From NCBI GenBank assembly GCA_036172665.1, contig CM069872.1, forward strand, positions 38,178,101 to 38,242,100: a DNA stretch of 64,000 bases, read 5' to 3'. This DNA comes from Prosopocoilus inquinatus. Taxonomy: Eukaryota > Arthropoda > Insecta > Coleoptera > Lucanidae. Under the pieces are notes generated by a model. It was not told where the DNA came from and did not search any database. It worked only from the letters and a program-made list of their open reading frames with translations. This document shows, one piece after another, positions 13,064 to 27,095 of the stretch. Positions within the stretch are counted from its first letter, which is position 1, and every line of letters begins with the position of its first letter. The translations under genes were made by a program, and so were the position numbers.

Positions 13064-13599
13064 TTAGCATCCTAAAATTATACATGTGACAAGCAACGCA
13101 TTATTCAAATTCAAATTTATTATCCTGAAACCAGCTGTGGATATAGACATAAACATATAGTACAGAATTTAAAAATATAAGATAAAGACATCACTAAATA
13201 AGTCAACTAGTAAAATTAAATATAATAAATTCGTTTACAGAATAAAATGCCTGACTTAGTAGGATACTTTTCAATTTAAATCTGATTTTTTTTACGTTTT
13301 AAATTATGCGCAGTTAATTAGGAAGCTTATTAAAAAGAATCTTACTCATTATAAAAATAAAGAAGAAACATGACTCGTCACTCGGGCAAGCCGCTGTACA
13401 ATTGGCCTAATTATCAATTGCACATTGCTCAGTAAACCAAAGAAAGATGTAGTTTATAACACCTACACATTTTTCAGAATTTTGTAATAAATAATTCCTT
13501 TTAGTAAAGGTAACCAAGGTGAGGCAAATGTGGTAGTTGCCCACCCCTAGCTCACGGAGCGATAAGAAACTACTTCAATTCGCTACTTGTAAATACTTT

Positions 13600-14870
13600 G
13601 TCAAATAAAAGAAAATAGGTTGTTGACTAGAAGAAAAAAGAAAAGCCGAAACAAATGGATACAATCGAGAAAAGATGAAGAAAATGAGGTGGTGGTGGTG
13701 GAGAACAAACGGAAAGAAAAGTGCAAAAGCTCAAGGAGATAAAGAAAAGAAAAACAAGAAAGAAGAAAAAGATGGAAGCAAGAAAAGATCAAGAAGGGAA
13801 AAGACGAGCGTAAAAATGTGCGATCCAAAAGCTCAGGTAATAGTTCTGAAAATAATTCTTAAAGATGGAAAAGGTTTAAACAAGACAAACGATGTTACAT
13901 TAGCATCTTCTTCAAGAAACGAAATTCCACAAATTCTTCCGTCTGAATTCAAACTGACTATCTTTTTCCTAGAATAGAATTAAGTTATTAGCTTCTTTTT
14001 CATAATTTTTTAACATTTTTTATTGCGACTTTATAGTTTCTAAATATTTTTATTTCTTTCAAATTTTTAATATTTATTTTTTCTTTCGATTTTTAATAAT
14101 TTCTTACATTTTTATTTTTTGGGTTCAATTTAGTTGGGTTCGGTTGTCCTCGTAAGGTTTCCACATTTTCCTTTTTCAATCTTTTTTAAATTTTTGAGTT
14201 TAACATTTCATGCTTCAATCTTTTACAGTTTTTCTTCGAATTTCCTTAAAATTTTTAATATTTTGTTTCGATTTCTTAATTTTTATTTTTTTGTAAAACT
14301 CCTTTCTTGGTTGGATTCACTTAGGTTCAGTTTAGTTGGATTGGTTTGACCTTGAAACGTTTTTAATGTTTCACTTTTTGAGTTTAAAAGAAGCTATGTT
14401 CATTTGGGTTTAATTTAGTAGGATTGGGTGGACTTAGCTTCAGTTTAGTTGGGTTAGGTTCGCTTAATTTCATTATTAATTTAATTTAGTTCGCTTGGCT
14501 TGAAATATTTTTTAAATTTTTTATAGATATTGTGCTAAAATGTTGTATTATTTTAATTTTTTATTTTATTTTTTGATTTTGATTTTTGTATCAATCTCCT
14601 ACACTTTAATTTTCGATTTTTGATGATTTCTTACGTTTTTATCTGTTGTAAAATTCTTTTCTTGGGTTGGCTTGACTTCAGGTTCAGTTCAGTTGGTTTT
14701 GATCGACTTTGAAGTTTTTTTTTTAATTTTAAAATATTGTGTTTAAATTTTTAACGAATATTGCTTTCTTCATTTCTAAAATATTTAATTTTTAACATTT
14801 TTCTTTCAATCTTCTGGTTTTTTTCGAATTTCCTTAAAATTTTTGATTTTTACCATATTTTATTTGGCTA
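13600..14870. repeat. Strand-asymmetric purine then pyrimidine tract
   Basis: From about 13,600 to 13,830 the plus strand is strongly purine-rich; from about 13,985 to 14,870 it becomes T-rich. The second part contains degenerate, irregularly spaced repeats of a TTTAGTTGGGTT-like motif (near 14,125, 14,320, 14,435 and 14,690). The lysine-rich frame at 13,675-13,977 is a by-product of the purine bias and is not called as a gene. Confidence 0.5.
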
Positions 14871-14931
14871 AGATATAATCTGATCTTGCCTTCCTCTAAA
14901 CAAGATCCTGGCTACGCCCATGCCTCTGAGG

Positions 14932-15035
14932 CCTGGTCTTTCCATCTCAGTTTAACTTTAATCTTCAGTTTATCTCCGTGGGAGTATATGGAGATAAACT
15001 GGAGTTAAAGTAAAACTGAGAGTGAAAAACGGAAC
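14932..15035. repeat. Short palindromic MITE-like repeat
   Basis: Two arms mirror each other around 14,985: CTCAGTTTAACTTTAA on the left and TTAAAGTAAAACTGAG on the right, with TTTATCTCC/GGAGATAAA in the inner stem. The outer ends (GGCCTGGTCTTTCC against GGTTCCGTTTTTCA on the complement) resemble the GGCCCGGTTT-ended MITEs near 37 kb, so this is probably an old diverged member. No intact target duplication was seen. Confidence 0.5.
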
Positions 15036-18000
15036 CTCAAACAAATCAGCGAAATACTTTTCTAGCTTTAACCACTGGCTTAACTGTGAAAACAAAATAA
15101 TTTATCACGTAGAAACAAATACCATTCTTAAAAATAAAAACAAAATAAACTGAATGCTTCTTAAATGGAATGGCCCCCCTTCGTACTTCATATACGTGTC
15201 TGTCGCGAAATGCCGATGATTGATAGATTGAGGATGGGAGATAATAGCGCCTTTCAGCATTCGACAGATTACGAATGCTTGCCATACGAATCGAAGAAGC
15301 CTGCTGTGTTTAAAATGAACTTTCCTTATCTGTATATCAGCTGGTGATTTCTATTCTATTAATCTCTTTGGCAACTTCTTATATTGTTACGCCCTCATAG
15401 TCTCTCCTGTGAGAGACATAAGCCTTCGTCTCATATTTTAACTTGAAAAGTCGCCGTGATTGATAACCTAACAGCCAACCTAAAGAAAAATAAAGAGAAA
15501 AATCATGACGACCTTTCAAGTTAATTTCCACGCTAATATTGCTGTTTCTGCATCTTTAAATAAATAGCTTCTTGGACACTCATTTTTTAATTCCATCATA
15601 ATTATTGAATCAGAACTGCTTGCATGTTTTATCCCCTCTTCTCATAATAATTTCGGGGCCTAAATACCTTTTTTTGCTTTATTCAGTCGATTTTACTTAA
15701 AAAAATGAAGATTATGTTTATTTTTTTTTTCATTTAACTTGCCATTATTTTGAAAGAAATCGTTAGTTTCTCATTTGAGGGCATGCATATTATTGCGCGC
15801 CCAGTTAAAGCCACATCCCTCGCAGTAAAAAGTGATAGTTCTGCTCGAGATAACCATTTTTTCTTAGAAATAATAGAATTGGTACTTACCTTACCCTCTC
15901 TTTAGAGTTGAGGGGGTGGTTCGCAATGGTTAAAAAAGACATACTTACCTACTTCTACTAAACACTTTCAACTATTCACTGTGCAGATTCACTTCTTTCT
16001 GTCTCTAAGACCGCTTAATACCTCTTCCCTTCTAAGAAGTTTTATTCTTTTGACTTTTGCATTGAGCTTGAGCCAAGCTTATTTAAATGACTAAAGTTGG
16101 CTAGGTTTGACGAAAAATGAGTCGTGAAACCATCTTGAAACGTCACTAGAGTTCCACTAAACTGCATTAAACGTCGCCACTGATTGTGGTACGTAATAAA
16201 TAATTGCATTTTCTCTTTACTTCCACGTAGTAGAACAATTCTCTTAGAAGCTGTTGAAAATCCTTTTCGGATTCCAGAGAACTCTGATGACATCATAAAT
16301 CTGACACCGTTGTGAGATACAAACTTTAACTAATTTAATGACCTTGAGCTTGAGCCAAGAGCTTGAGCCTCACTTGGTGCCGTTTATTGATGACTACGTG
16401 TAATTATTTCTCACTTGCATAGTAATTCCAATCGTTTCTTTATTGTTGCCAAATCAAATTTATTTTCACTTTCAAAATTTTTTTGCCCATGGGATGAAAA
16501 AGCAAGGGTCACAAAATGCTGGATCGGTCTCAATTTACTTTATTACGACTGTACAAAATCACAAGTCAACAACCAAGAGTTAAACTGAATCATATGACTA
16601 ATCACCTAATTGGGAAAATTGATTACTGGTTTAGACTGACCATTGACTGGACGATTTTGTGGACTGCAACCTACTTTGCCAGACATAATTGATTATGTAA
16701 CAAGAGTGGCCAGCATGAAATGAATCGCTTTTCCTAGAATCAACGCCTAAGAATTACGCAAGCTAAAATGAACATCAACATGACCTCGTGGAAATTAGGT
16801 CACGCAAATCATATAAATACTGAACGTTCCTGTCTACTGAAAAATTCGCAAGTTATCCAGTTCGATAATACACCGAAGGTGAAATTCCAATAGCTAAATG
16901 AATTTTATTGTTTGTACTAATTCTCACTACATCTCTCAAACCCAAACGTAGACGCTGCAACTTAGCAGATGCTAATAATAAGTCACTATTACATTTGCCA
17001 GGCGCCTCCAGCAAATATAACCGTGACCTATTATCCTCTGCTAACTTGTCGCAATTCTTTACTTTGTGCGTTTTTGTTTTGAGTTTTTAGTAGCTATGAG
17101 TTGCTTTCAAAGCCCTTCCCTTGGAATAAAATTTTGGCTTTTGCCCGTCCTTCCAAATTGTCTGCTTGCGTGTACTAAAAAAACAATAACAAATTAAAAA
17201 GAATTGAAATAATTTTTTTGTCTGATAAAATTCAGAACAGAATTAAAAAAATAATTTACGCCTTTTCAAAAACAAAATAAACTGAGAGATTTTCAAACGA
17301 AACTTAATTCCGAATGGTATCAATATCAAGATAATTTTATAAAGAGAAGAAATGCCATTGTGCACAATAATTAAAGCAGTTTATCAGTTCCTGAAAATAA
17401 AAAAATTACCCTAAATTGTTTACTCGTCAAAAGATGGTAATGGATACAGAGAGAGAATCGGGAATCTGGATTTCTGACATAATCGCACTACTCGAAAGTC
17501 AATTCTGTTGATGTGTTAACAACAATACTCGTGCTATTAGCCTTATACCGATTCTTGACAACAGCGGTATTTTATTAAATTATTAAACCAAAAAGCTCTG
17601 ATTAATTACTACCAAAATGTGTGAACTCAATCAAGCTGTAACTCATTGACTCATCAGCAGTCTTAGGATAGTTTGGGCGTCGTCATGGTTACCCTACACG
17701 AGGACCAATGATTAGTGGACATCGCAGTACAAAGACCAATCGATGAGCAACGTACATTCGCCACTCGCGCATTGGTAGCTACGTCAACGAAACATCCGAA
17801 GTGTGTTCATTAAACGCCTGTTCCAAAGCGGAAACAGGTGTTTTCCGTTCATGGCGGGCTTTCTTCGCGACATGTTTGTGCAAAATACCAGTTTCTTAAA
17901 TGTAATAAACTGGTAAAATAATGATTTTAGAGTTTTTCCCAAGAAAATTTAGTAAACAGAGCTTCTCAGTTTCCATTTTTAATAATTACAATTAATTTGC

Positions 18001-18703
18001 CGTGGGATCTACTAAAAACATCATTGACTTAACCCCAAATTTTTGCCACAAATGAATAACACTGAAAGGCAAACTCAGAATATACAAACAGCTATATGTG
18101 AGCCTGACAATCGATTTGCCTAGCTTTAATACAGCTTTTTAAATTATTAAGTTGTTCCGATAACTTACATTGTGAATAAATAATTTGAATCCGGCACTGT
18201 TCAAGGATCGCCGGGTCATACCTAATGACCCTAATAATAATGACTATTTTAGTGGTAATTCTGTTTCCATAACAAAGTTAGGGGCACACACACCTGAGCA
18301 ATTCTCACAGTTCGTAGAAAGTTTCCGAGGCGCGATGCGATAATAAACCGGTCCTTTCCTTAAAATTCCACACAACTTTATACATTTACCTGACGGCGCG
18401 TTAAATTACGAACGAACTCACCTCGTCCGCACACGAAACGATAATTAAAGTTTATGGTTACCGAACGAATTAATAATCGCACATCATGGCACTGCTTTAT
18501 TATATTTGTTTATCAAATCACATCCGAATCTGTGATAATACAGAATCGTTCGTTTCCTTTAATATTACTTACGTATATTAGGGTGGTTACATATTATTAA
18601 AATATAAAATATTGAGCTTCGTGTAGCAGTATAGTAATTTAACTAGAATTAAAAACAAAAAAAAATCACATGTTTGCAATTAGAACAGTCGATAAATTGG
18701 GGG
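15036..18703. other. Gene-free interval downstream of the transporter
   Basis: No gene is supported. Small frames (for example 15,046-15,285 minus, 15,165-15,347 plus, 16,042-16,296 minus) lack domains and splice context. The parts at 17,650-17,870 and 18,180-18,560 are more GC-balanced and may hold regulatory DNA. Bases just below 18,704 would be the 3' untranslated region of the minus-strand transporter. Confidence 0.35.
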
Positions 18704-21700
18704 CTAAAGTTTTTCTTGCTCGGGCTCAACAGCCGGCGTCTCTTGAGGAATGTGGTACGAAATATCTTTCCTATCATCTACGTCTTCCTCAGATTCACGC
18801 AGTAAAGTCTTATGAAGAACAATGTGGGCAATACTGGCTATTAAAGCAATTGCACTGAATATTTGGAACGTCGCCCTTCCACCCAAACTATTATAAAGTG
18901 CACCTCCGAGTATACCTCCCAAAGCATAACCTAAAAACAGATTTTTTTGTAAATTTAAGCGCGTCTCTTTCTGATTTTATCTACCCCATAACATCTCTGG
19001 AGAAAATGGTTTCTAAGGATATTACAAGGCAGATAAATTTACAAGGAAGCTTAAAGACTCTACGATAACTTACCGAACCCATCGTCCATTCCAGCGGCCA
19101 ATCCTTGCATTGTCGCACTCATTCCAGGAGGCGCAATAATATTTGCATAAGCAACAATTGTGGTGTAAGTCAGCGCGTAGGTAGGACCTTGCATTAAAAG
19201 TTCGATGGGGAAAGCCCACCAAGGCGAAGGAATCACAGAAATGAGGCCCAACCTTAACGCGTAAAACAGGAAACACATACTGAAGGTCTGCGTATGTCCA
19301 AAACGGTCCAGGATTATTCCTAAAAGAATGACTCACGTACACGTACGCCTGAAGGAAGTTTACGAATTTATTTATACCCGACAAATAAAAGAATATGACT
19401 TCTCCTCCGAGGGTCTCGGCAGCCACAATGAGACCCTCAATTAATTTAATGTTGCTCGTCCGAGTGACGATGGCCATATCTTCCAAATGCCTGCAAAACG
19501 GTTTTCTTTTTGAATTACTTTACCTGGCACGACGTGAATTTGAATTGCATAAGTACCAAAACAAGAAGAAGGCGAATAACGCATCTACAAGTCCGGCGCA
19601 AACCGAAAACATAATGAACACGATGGTGTGCCTATCCTTCAACAGGTCTTTCAAGTCCCTGAAGATATGCTTCGGGGCTTCAATGATCGGCAACTAAAAC
19701 ACAGTTTCCTGGCAGACCCGATAACGCACTTAAATAATAATCTTTCTACCTTCAGCTTGGAACACGCCGCAAGATCAAAGATTGTAAAAATCAACATGAC
19801 CACAATGGCTGGTCGGTACGTTATTGCACCATCCGACCACAAATTGACTACGTAGCCTGAAATCAGGGCGGTCAAACCGAACCCGATCGTACCCCAAACA
19901 CGTTGCCTTCCATAATCATACTCATCACCTGCAAAAACGTGCCTGCAAAAACCTGGTGCATATGGAATTTTATTTATTACCAATCACATCAAAACAAATG
20001 GCATCGCTGATGGAATTGGTTACGTTAAATGCGATGGTTCCAATCGCCATGCAGATGATGAAGAACCAAAATTGAGGGGCGGAGTGCAGGCAAGCCAAAG
20101 GAATTTCCACGTTTTCCGTGCATGTCAAATTGCACGTGCTATTGCAGAGCACCGACGGTTTTTCAACGCAAAGGGTGAAGTTTGAATCGACTTCAACATG
20201 CTCATCCTCCTGGAATTTAAGCAAACCAGAAACGCTGGGGGCATTTCTCATAATCTCACAGGAACACGAGACGGATTTTGTAGTGTTGCACGCTGGGCCA
20301 TGGAGATTCTGCAAGAAAACCTTTATACCAACCACCCTAACTTCATTACTACGATAGTTTACTGACATTATACAGAGTCTTCGTAAATGATTGTATTCCA
20401 CGTGACCAAGTTCTGTCTGACAGTTAGGCAGACACATGGTTGGTAGAAACGCGGCACCGCCAAGTGCAGCTTTTTGAATTTTATTCGACTGTTAGGTGAC
20501 TGGTTTTGGTACATACGTGAGATACAACCACCCTAACTTCAGTATTACGATTGTTCACTAATATTATACAGTGTCTTCATAAGTGATTGCATTCCACGTG
20601 ACCAAGTTCTGTCTGACAATTAGGCATCTAACAACACACATGGTTGGTAGAGCCGCAGCACCGCCAAGTGCAGCTTTTTGAATTTTATCCACCTCTTAGG
20701 TGACTGGTTTTGGTACGTACGTGAAATACAAGATAAAATTAAAAGACTCGATAAGTAGGAAGGGAAAAAGGAATCAATGAATTTAGATTTTATTTCAAAT
20801 TGCACACAATAAACGAGATAATCTCTGAACTATTTCAGTATCAGATTTTTTGCCGATTAAATCACAAGTGTTACTTTAATTAATGGCATTAATCCGGCCG
20901 CCTAATTTCATTGTGGAAATTTTCACGGCACGTGACTAATAAAATAATTCGATTAATGAAGTGAGCATGTGACCTCGCCGCTTTAGGTTTTAGACCTTCG
21001 TGCAGTTTATCAGCTTTTGCGTCGGTATTCATGAAGGAAATGACACTTAACTATCGCCACAAAAGAAAAAGTGCAGGCGTCTTATCTGCACTTGATAGAG
21101 CAGCAGATATTAAAAAAAAAATCATAAACAAACAAGTACAAAATAAAACGGTGACTGATAAGTTACTGTTGATTTGCCTGCTGACGAAGAAGGACCTTAT
21201 TATGATGTGAACCTATTTTCTTTTTTTTTTAAAACTACGGAATATTAATTTTTTTTTCAGTTAACGGTCTACGGTTGTGCAAAGAAGTGTAACGAATCAA
21301 GTTTCGGGAATTACATGAGTTTGCAAGATTAAAGTTTATTGGCGACATTATTTCGTATCTAAATTATGGGAGATAACTTTTTTTTGCGAAAATTGAGTAA
21401 TTCAATGAAGTTGTTGGATCACGATATCTGAATGAAAATGAAGTTTCAAGTTCACACGACAGAATTTCGTGGTGAAATTATTTTTATTTACATCAACCGA
21501 ACAATGAAGTGAATTTTTCTGTCTCGTTCTTGACGTAAATAGGTAATTGCATCGCTTTTCAAAAATGTACTGTTTGACTGGATTAAAGCGTTAGCTTTAC
21601 AATTCCGTCGCTAAAATACGTCTTAAATTTTGCAGAACTTATCGTAATCTGAAATTAAAAAACAATCCTAAAAGAATTCTGCGTTTGGACATCACGAAAC

Positions 21701-23286
21701 AGAATCATTTTACGATAGGAAGAGAGTTCAACGTATTTTTTATTTAGCTTTGAATTTAGAAGAAGCAATTAGTCCGCCTTTAAACTTCAATATTATTCAA
21801 AGATTTCATTTCATTAAATTTAAAGCCCGGTCTCTACCTACTTTTAGAGTAAACTTCCTGGAGACAATTGTATTGACAATGATTTCTAAGGATATTACAA
21901 GACAAGCAAATTTACAAGCAAGTTAAAAGACCGTAAATGAGACATCCAAATAATTCCCATCGTTTTTAAATCAAAAAAATAATGTTATTGCAATGATGTC
22001 AATTTCTTAGAGTCACTTTCAGTTTAAATTTAAGCTCCAGTTAGCCAGTTAGCCAGTTAAAATAATTGCTTCTATGGGAAGTAATCGCCGATTAAAGTCA
22101 ATCTAGAGTGGTGCAAATGAGGCTGAGGCTGCGTTGTATAAACATTTTAAACCGGGATTAAATTTAAGCATAAATTAGCATGTGTCACATCTTCTTAAGT
22201 ATGGCATATTGTGTATCACATTCTAAGTAAATGAGGCTTAAATCTTTTATACAACTTAGGGCCTATTATACAACGGCAGTTTAAACTCAAGTTTAATTTA
22301 ACCAGGTTCAAAGTAAACAAATAAGTAAAGATCTTAAGTACATAGGGCAATTAATGCATTCATAAATAAAATTTCCTGCGATTTTGTTCACTTTGAACTT
22401 GGTTCAGTTGAACGTCAGTTTAAATCTCCTTTGTACAACTGGCCTTTAGCCTTAATCAATTAATTAACTTAAGCTTGTATAAAATCAAGTACTGACAAAA
22501 AATTAGCATAATTCAAGTCAAAAACTTTTCTGGAATTCAAGAACGATTCCAAAGGTGTAAAAAACAGCACGCACACACCATTCATCATAAAATTCACGTT
22601 ACTAACTGTGACATTACATCTATCCACTTGAAGACAGTCGACTTGGATATCAAAAGAATCGATCGTCCTCGACGGTATAAACGCAAACAAGGCGTAGGAG
22701 CCGCTCATTGTTATTATCAGTGCGATAAAGATGGCTTTGCGGTAGGTCCTGAAAACATCCACCAGAAGTCCAAACATTGGCTTTGCTACCAAAAAGGCCA
22801 GAGGCAGAAGACCAGTTATACTGCCCATGATGACCGGAGATATACCCAGTTCTCTGCCAAAGACCGCCAATTGAGGCAAGATTGGTCCCATGGCTGGAAA
22901 AGAAAAATTGATGTTCCCCGAAAATACCAAAAAAAGAATCTATCAACTTTATTTAAAACAAATCGGCGTTTTCTACAGTTCGATTTTCATTATAAAATAA
23001 AAATTTCAAACTTTTTCGGTACCTAATTCTGAAATAATCGTCCGTGCTGAAAACCTTTGACCTAGACTTTTAACAGCGATGTGGTAATCAAACAGAACTC
23101 ATCGACTTGTATTTACTATTTACAAATATGCTGGCAAGTGTTCCGCGTCTGGAACCAACTCCAACATGACTTGATAATTTCGTCGCATCTCTTTTGAATG
23201 AAAAAAAAAATCAACTCACCGGCCATGTAGAAGAAATAATGCGCCTTGATAGGCAGCAAATCAGGATTAATGCCCAACCTTTCCAT
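18704..23286 (-). CDS. MFSD6: MFSD6-like major facilitator transporter, 8 exons
   Basis: Predicted multi-pass plasma-membrane transporter; the substrate is not known for insect members. Exons read on the minus strand: 23,286-23,220, 22,893-22,577, 20,308-19,981, 19,928-19,750, 19,693-19,557, 19,490-19,378, 19,319-19,074 and 18,930-18,704. Joined they give 537 residues with no internal stop. The N-terminal LLPIKAHYFFYMAG, the central YGRQRVWGTIGFG loop, LEGLIVAAETLGGE-like and GPTYALTYTTIVAYANIIAP segments are hallmarks of this family, and the length fits twelve helices. A cysteine- and asparagine-rich extracellular loop lies at about residues 125-215. The start codon is the first in-frame Met after a splice acceptor at 23,311, so an untranslated upstream exon is likely. 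The tail is acidic and cytosolic. Alternative: another MFS_1-like clade. Confidence 0.85.
20331..20730. repeat. Intronic tandem duplication of about 196 bp
   Basis: Within the 2.3-kb second intron of the transporter, 20,331-20,525 and 20,526-20,730 are direct copies, both starting ACCACCCTAACTTCA and both containing CCACGTGACCAAGTTCTGTCTGACA and GCACCGCCAAGTGCAGC. They differ by small indels and about 10% substitutions by eye. The first copy begins only 22 bp upstream of the third coding exon. No conserved frame links the two copies, so alternative exons are unlikely. Confidence 0.75.
22259..22445. mobile_element. PIF/Harbinger-type MITE in transporter intron
   Basis: A 187-bp imperfect inverted repeat (outer GGGCCTATTATACAAC against the complement of GTACAACTGGCCT) flanked by TTA at 22,256-22,258 and 22,446-22,448. 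It shares its inner arms (GGTTCAAAGT/ACTTTGAACTTGG) and AT-rich centre with the element at 12,872-13,063. It lies in the intron between the second and third coding exons. Confidence 0.7.
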
Positions 23287-26200
23287 TTCGAATTGGTAAT
23301 TCACATGTTCCTGCAACAAAAATTCGGGCACTCATCCACCGATCTAAAACTCATTTATTCATGCAAACAGATAAACCGTTTTATCTACACCTGTTCAAAT
23401 GCAGTGCACACGTTCGAATTAAGGCATTGATTAGTCATCATCAATTGATTTTTTTTAATAAAAAAAAAACTTACGTAAGGTCTAATTTACTGCGTTCTGT
23501 TTGTTTTCGAAGATGCACCTATTAATAGATACCCGAATTGTTGGAGGAGATAGTAACCGAGACTTGATACCACGTACACATTCGTAACCAAACCGATCGT
23601 GCTTATAAAACTATGAACAAAGCGATGAGTATGGTAAACTCCATATCTCTACTTATCTCTCGACTAAAATGCTACGTTACATACGTATAGCTTTGCGTTC
23701 GGTTCACTTATTAATAGATTTTAAAAGCGTTATAGAACTTCACCGACTACGTTTCAAAAACGGCTTTCACCTTCGTTGATTTATTCAACTGCGTAAAGCA
23801 AAACTGGTTGTGTTTACAAATCGTTTAATTTTTCATTATGAACAACGGGGTCTGCCCACCACACATACAGTTTCTTGCATCATCATGAAAGAGGTTTGCA
23901 CTTGCAATACCAACACAAAGCTACTCCGATGCAGTTTATAGCAACACACAAAGAACCTGCTTTAAAATAAAAATGAGTATTTTGGTTTAGTTCCATCCCA
24001 AAATAAATGAAAACCGGATATCCAATCTAAAAAACTAAAACAAGGATTCTAAATGAATTCTACAATATTTACTATGCATAATTTGTGAAGTATACCTTTG
24101 AAGTCATAATAATAGACAGAAAACGGTATTGTCACGAAAAAGAGATACGGCAGGCCTTTGTACGCTCTAGCCTTATACAGAGGCGCATGCCTACCCATAA
24201 CGTAATACTATCTCCTTCGCACTTCTCAAATTAAAATCTTCAATTAGCTATGATGTTTGTTCTTATTGTTTTTCTATGATCTTCAATTGACTCACCGAAC
24301 GGTATGTAGGTTCTTTACACTTTCAATAAAAATTTACGCGTGTATCTTTGATTTACAACTGTTAGTAAGTTTAATTCAATCAAAGACACACGATTTTATT
24401 TCCCTACGTCACTTAATTAGAAAAGATATTGATCACGAGTTATAATTAAATATTTTTTTAAATATAATAAAACATTTATAAATAACCGTATGTGCTTCGC
24501 AGTAAATATTTGAACGTTTCTTAAATCATTTTAGTAGATTATTATAAACTTAATTGCAGCCTATCAGGAAGTTTAAACATGAAATAAAACACACCTTTTG
24601 AAATTATTTTTAACCCACATAGAATAATAGGTAATCCCTTCCTTGTGTAATTACATGATTAGGTAAAATACGGTGAGAATGAGGCGCTGTTAACAGAAGT
24701 CTAATCTGCTCACCTTGAAACTAACTAATTATATCGATGTATTAATGCGTAGTTAATTACGTTGGCTGAAAAATAAACATAATATTGGGCCTTAGAATTT
24801 ATCTATTATTTTCAGGAGTTGCTAATTTATTATTCCAAAAGGGCTGGTGGTTGAATCAATGATTAACTTTAACCGTCGATTTATTCTCATGACTACAATT
24901 AAAATTAGTGCGGGAACAAACCAAAGTTTAAAAAGTAACCAGTGGCTAAATTACCAGCTTTTATTTTAATTAAATTTGCGATATACATATACAGTATGTT
25001 TCCTGATGGACTAAACAACAGACACTTTTTTGTTTTTAACTTTACTGAAAGTGTGTATATATTCTTTATGTCATTAATCATTATTTCAAAGTTGACAAAC
25101 ACAAAAAGAAAGAAAAAAATATTCAATAATAATAATTTTAGTTACCACGATATCCATCCGTCTTTACTAGCAACCTGGCAATAAACATCATTTCTTGAAG
25201 TAAGTTCTTAATTATTGATGAATACGTAACCCTTGAGGCCGTTTTCATAATCAGACTTTAAGGAAGCTTTAAATTTAAAGTCACTTTAAGAATAGGGAAA
25301 CAAATGTATTTTTTTAGATTAAAGCAACTTTAAATTTAAAGTCCTATTATGAAATTGGCCCTGTTAGAGTAAGATTTTAAATTGCCAAGCTATTAGACAC
25401 ATCGTTTCATAATACTTCATAAACATTAAAATAAAGATTTTTCTTTTCTTGTTCACTGCATCCGAGAACACACTGTATATTATCATTTTTTGGTTTTCAA
25501 TTCAATTGATTATCAACTTTTATATTTAAAACTCGGCTGATTATATTCAATAACCTTTTTCAATCACTGCTTTATAGCGTTCACAGAATATATTCATGTA
25601 ATATTTTTACTCAAGAGCAGAACAAGATGAGAATACTCTGAGAGTGCTCTGGGCAATGAATCGAAAGTTTTGGTTCAATTTCTTTTAGTGACTCTTAAAT
25701 TGCCTGCATATACCAACTGTTATCAGAAGGGAGTCATTCTTTGGTTTCTAGTCGAATCCCCAGTCTTCCGTTGTTATATATACATCATTCATTATTTATT
25801 TGTCATCGCAGCGCCGTGCTTTTATATTAAAAAGTTGGTTATCATTTTATTAGACAAATTTGATTTAATATCATTATAGCATACATCAACTTGTGATAAT
25901 TCAAGACAGACTGATTAAGCGGTGTTGTCATGTATGTAAATTTGGATGTGATATACCTGGTGAAGAAAATAAAATATTGCAATATTGCCTAATTCGGAGT
26001 AACTTTAAAATCCTAAAAGAAAGGACATTCATTATCATTATTTATTATTTCGGGAATTTCTTTTTTATCCCTAAAGACGGATTTCATGTTTCCTTCTTTA
26101 AACTTTTTCAGTTTTATGACTGAACCTTCGCTACATCCAAGGTCACAAGGTTAATATTCCTTGTTTTGAAATTCTCTCCTTCCTGATTATGCCTTGCAAA

Positions 26201-27095
26201 TTCAGAATTATTAATTCTTGTTTAGACATTACTTTGTATTACACTACATTGGTTATTTTCTAATTCCTTCTCTTTTCTGTTATCGTTTTTATCTTGTTTG
26301 TTTGTATGCTTGAATCATTTTGAGCTTTTGAGAAATCTTTTACTTTGCTCTTCTTGCCTTTACTACTTTACTTCTAGTGCAATCTTCGTCGTCCTTCGTG
26401 CCTTTAGCCTGCATTTATCTTTCCATATTTCTCTTGCGCATTACATCAAAATTATAAACAAAATCAAAAATGAAAGCGAATATTTAAAAAATATTTGAAA
26501 TTTATTTTATTTCTATTACTATTAATTAATTCTCATTCCATTTTATGTTTGGTACTATTCTTATTTTGATAATATTGAGTTTATCCTCTAAGTTCTTTTG
26601 AAGTCGGTAAGCAAAGAACCATTCGAGATTCTTATTTTTAAGAACAGAATGTCTATATTCTAGATCATGAGACTAATAACTAATAATAAGTGATATTAAC
26701 TTTGAAAAATTTTACGAAGTATAAGGGCCAATTAACAGTGTGCGTTGTACGTATACCCATGACATTATTTATTTCTTTAGTTATTAGATAATTATGACCT
26801 GTGTATCATAGTAAAAGAAACACAAAATGTGTTACAAAACTCCGTACATTCTATTTAAAATTCCGAATGTATTTGCTGTATGTAAAATAATAAAATTGAT
26901 GTTCAGAAGCTTTTCTAATCTTGCTGAACAAATTGTTGAAAACAAAGAGTCTAATACCTTTCCGGTATAACATTTTATTGGAATTCTTACAATAAACATT
27001 AACGTAATTGAAGTCGACTCAATTGTTTAACAAACATTAAATACTTCATATCTATAATAATATATTAGGCCATCAAGTATATTATACTGTTACAG
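23287..27095. other. Upstream region of the transporter; no gene
   Basis: Probably contains untranslated leader exons of the minus-strand transporter: a good minus-strand donor sits near 23,470 (GTAAGTTTTT), opposite the acceptor at 23,311. A palindromic MITE-like copy lies at 25,236-25,363, with GGCCGTTTTCATAAT mirrored by ATTATGAAATTGGCC. From 25,880 to 26,520 the plus strand becomes T-rich. No other coding sequence is supported. Confidence 0.4.
25236..25363. mobile_element. Short palindromic MITE-like element
   Basis: 128-bp palindrome with arms GGCCGTTTTCATAATCAGACTTTAA and the matching complement ending in ATTGGCCCTG. Inner arms contain TTTAAATTTAAAGT on both sides. The flanking triplets are TTG and TTA, so the target duplication is imperfect. 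The ends are similar to the PIF/Harbinger-type copies at 37 kb. Confidence 0.55.

Noticed and set aside
13675..13977. Lysine-rich 100-codon plus frame
   Set aside because: Product of the purine-rich tract; low complexity (a run of Trp, then Lys/Glu) with no domain or splice context.
20331..20730. Mutually exclusive duplicated exons of the transporter
   Set aside because: The two copies do not keep a common open frame with matching splice sites, and the 537-residue model is complete without them.
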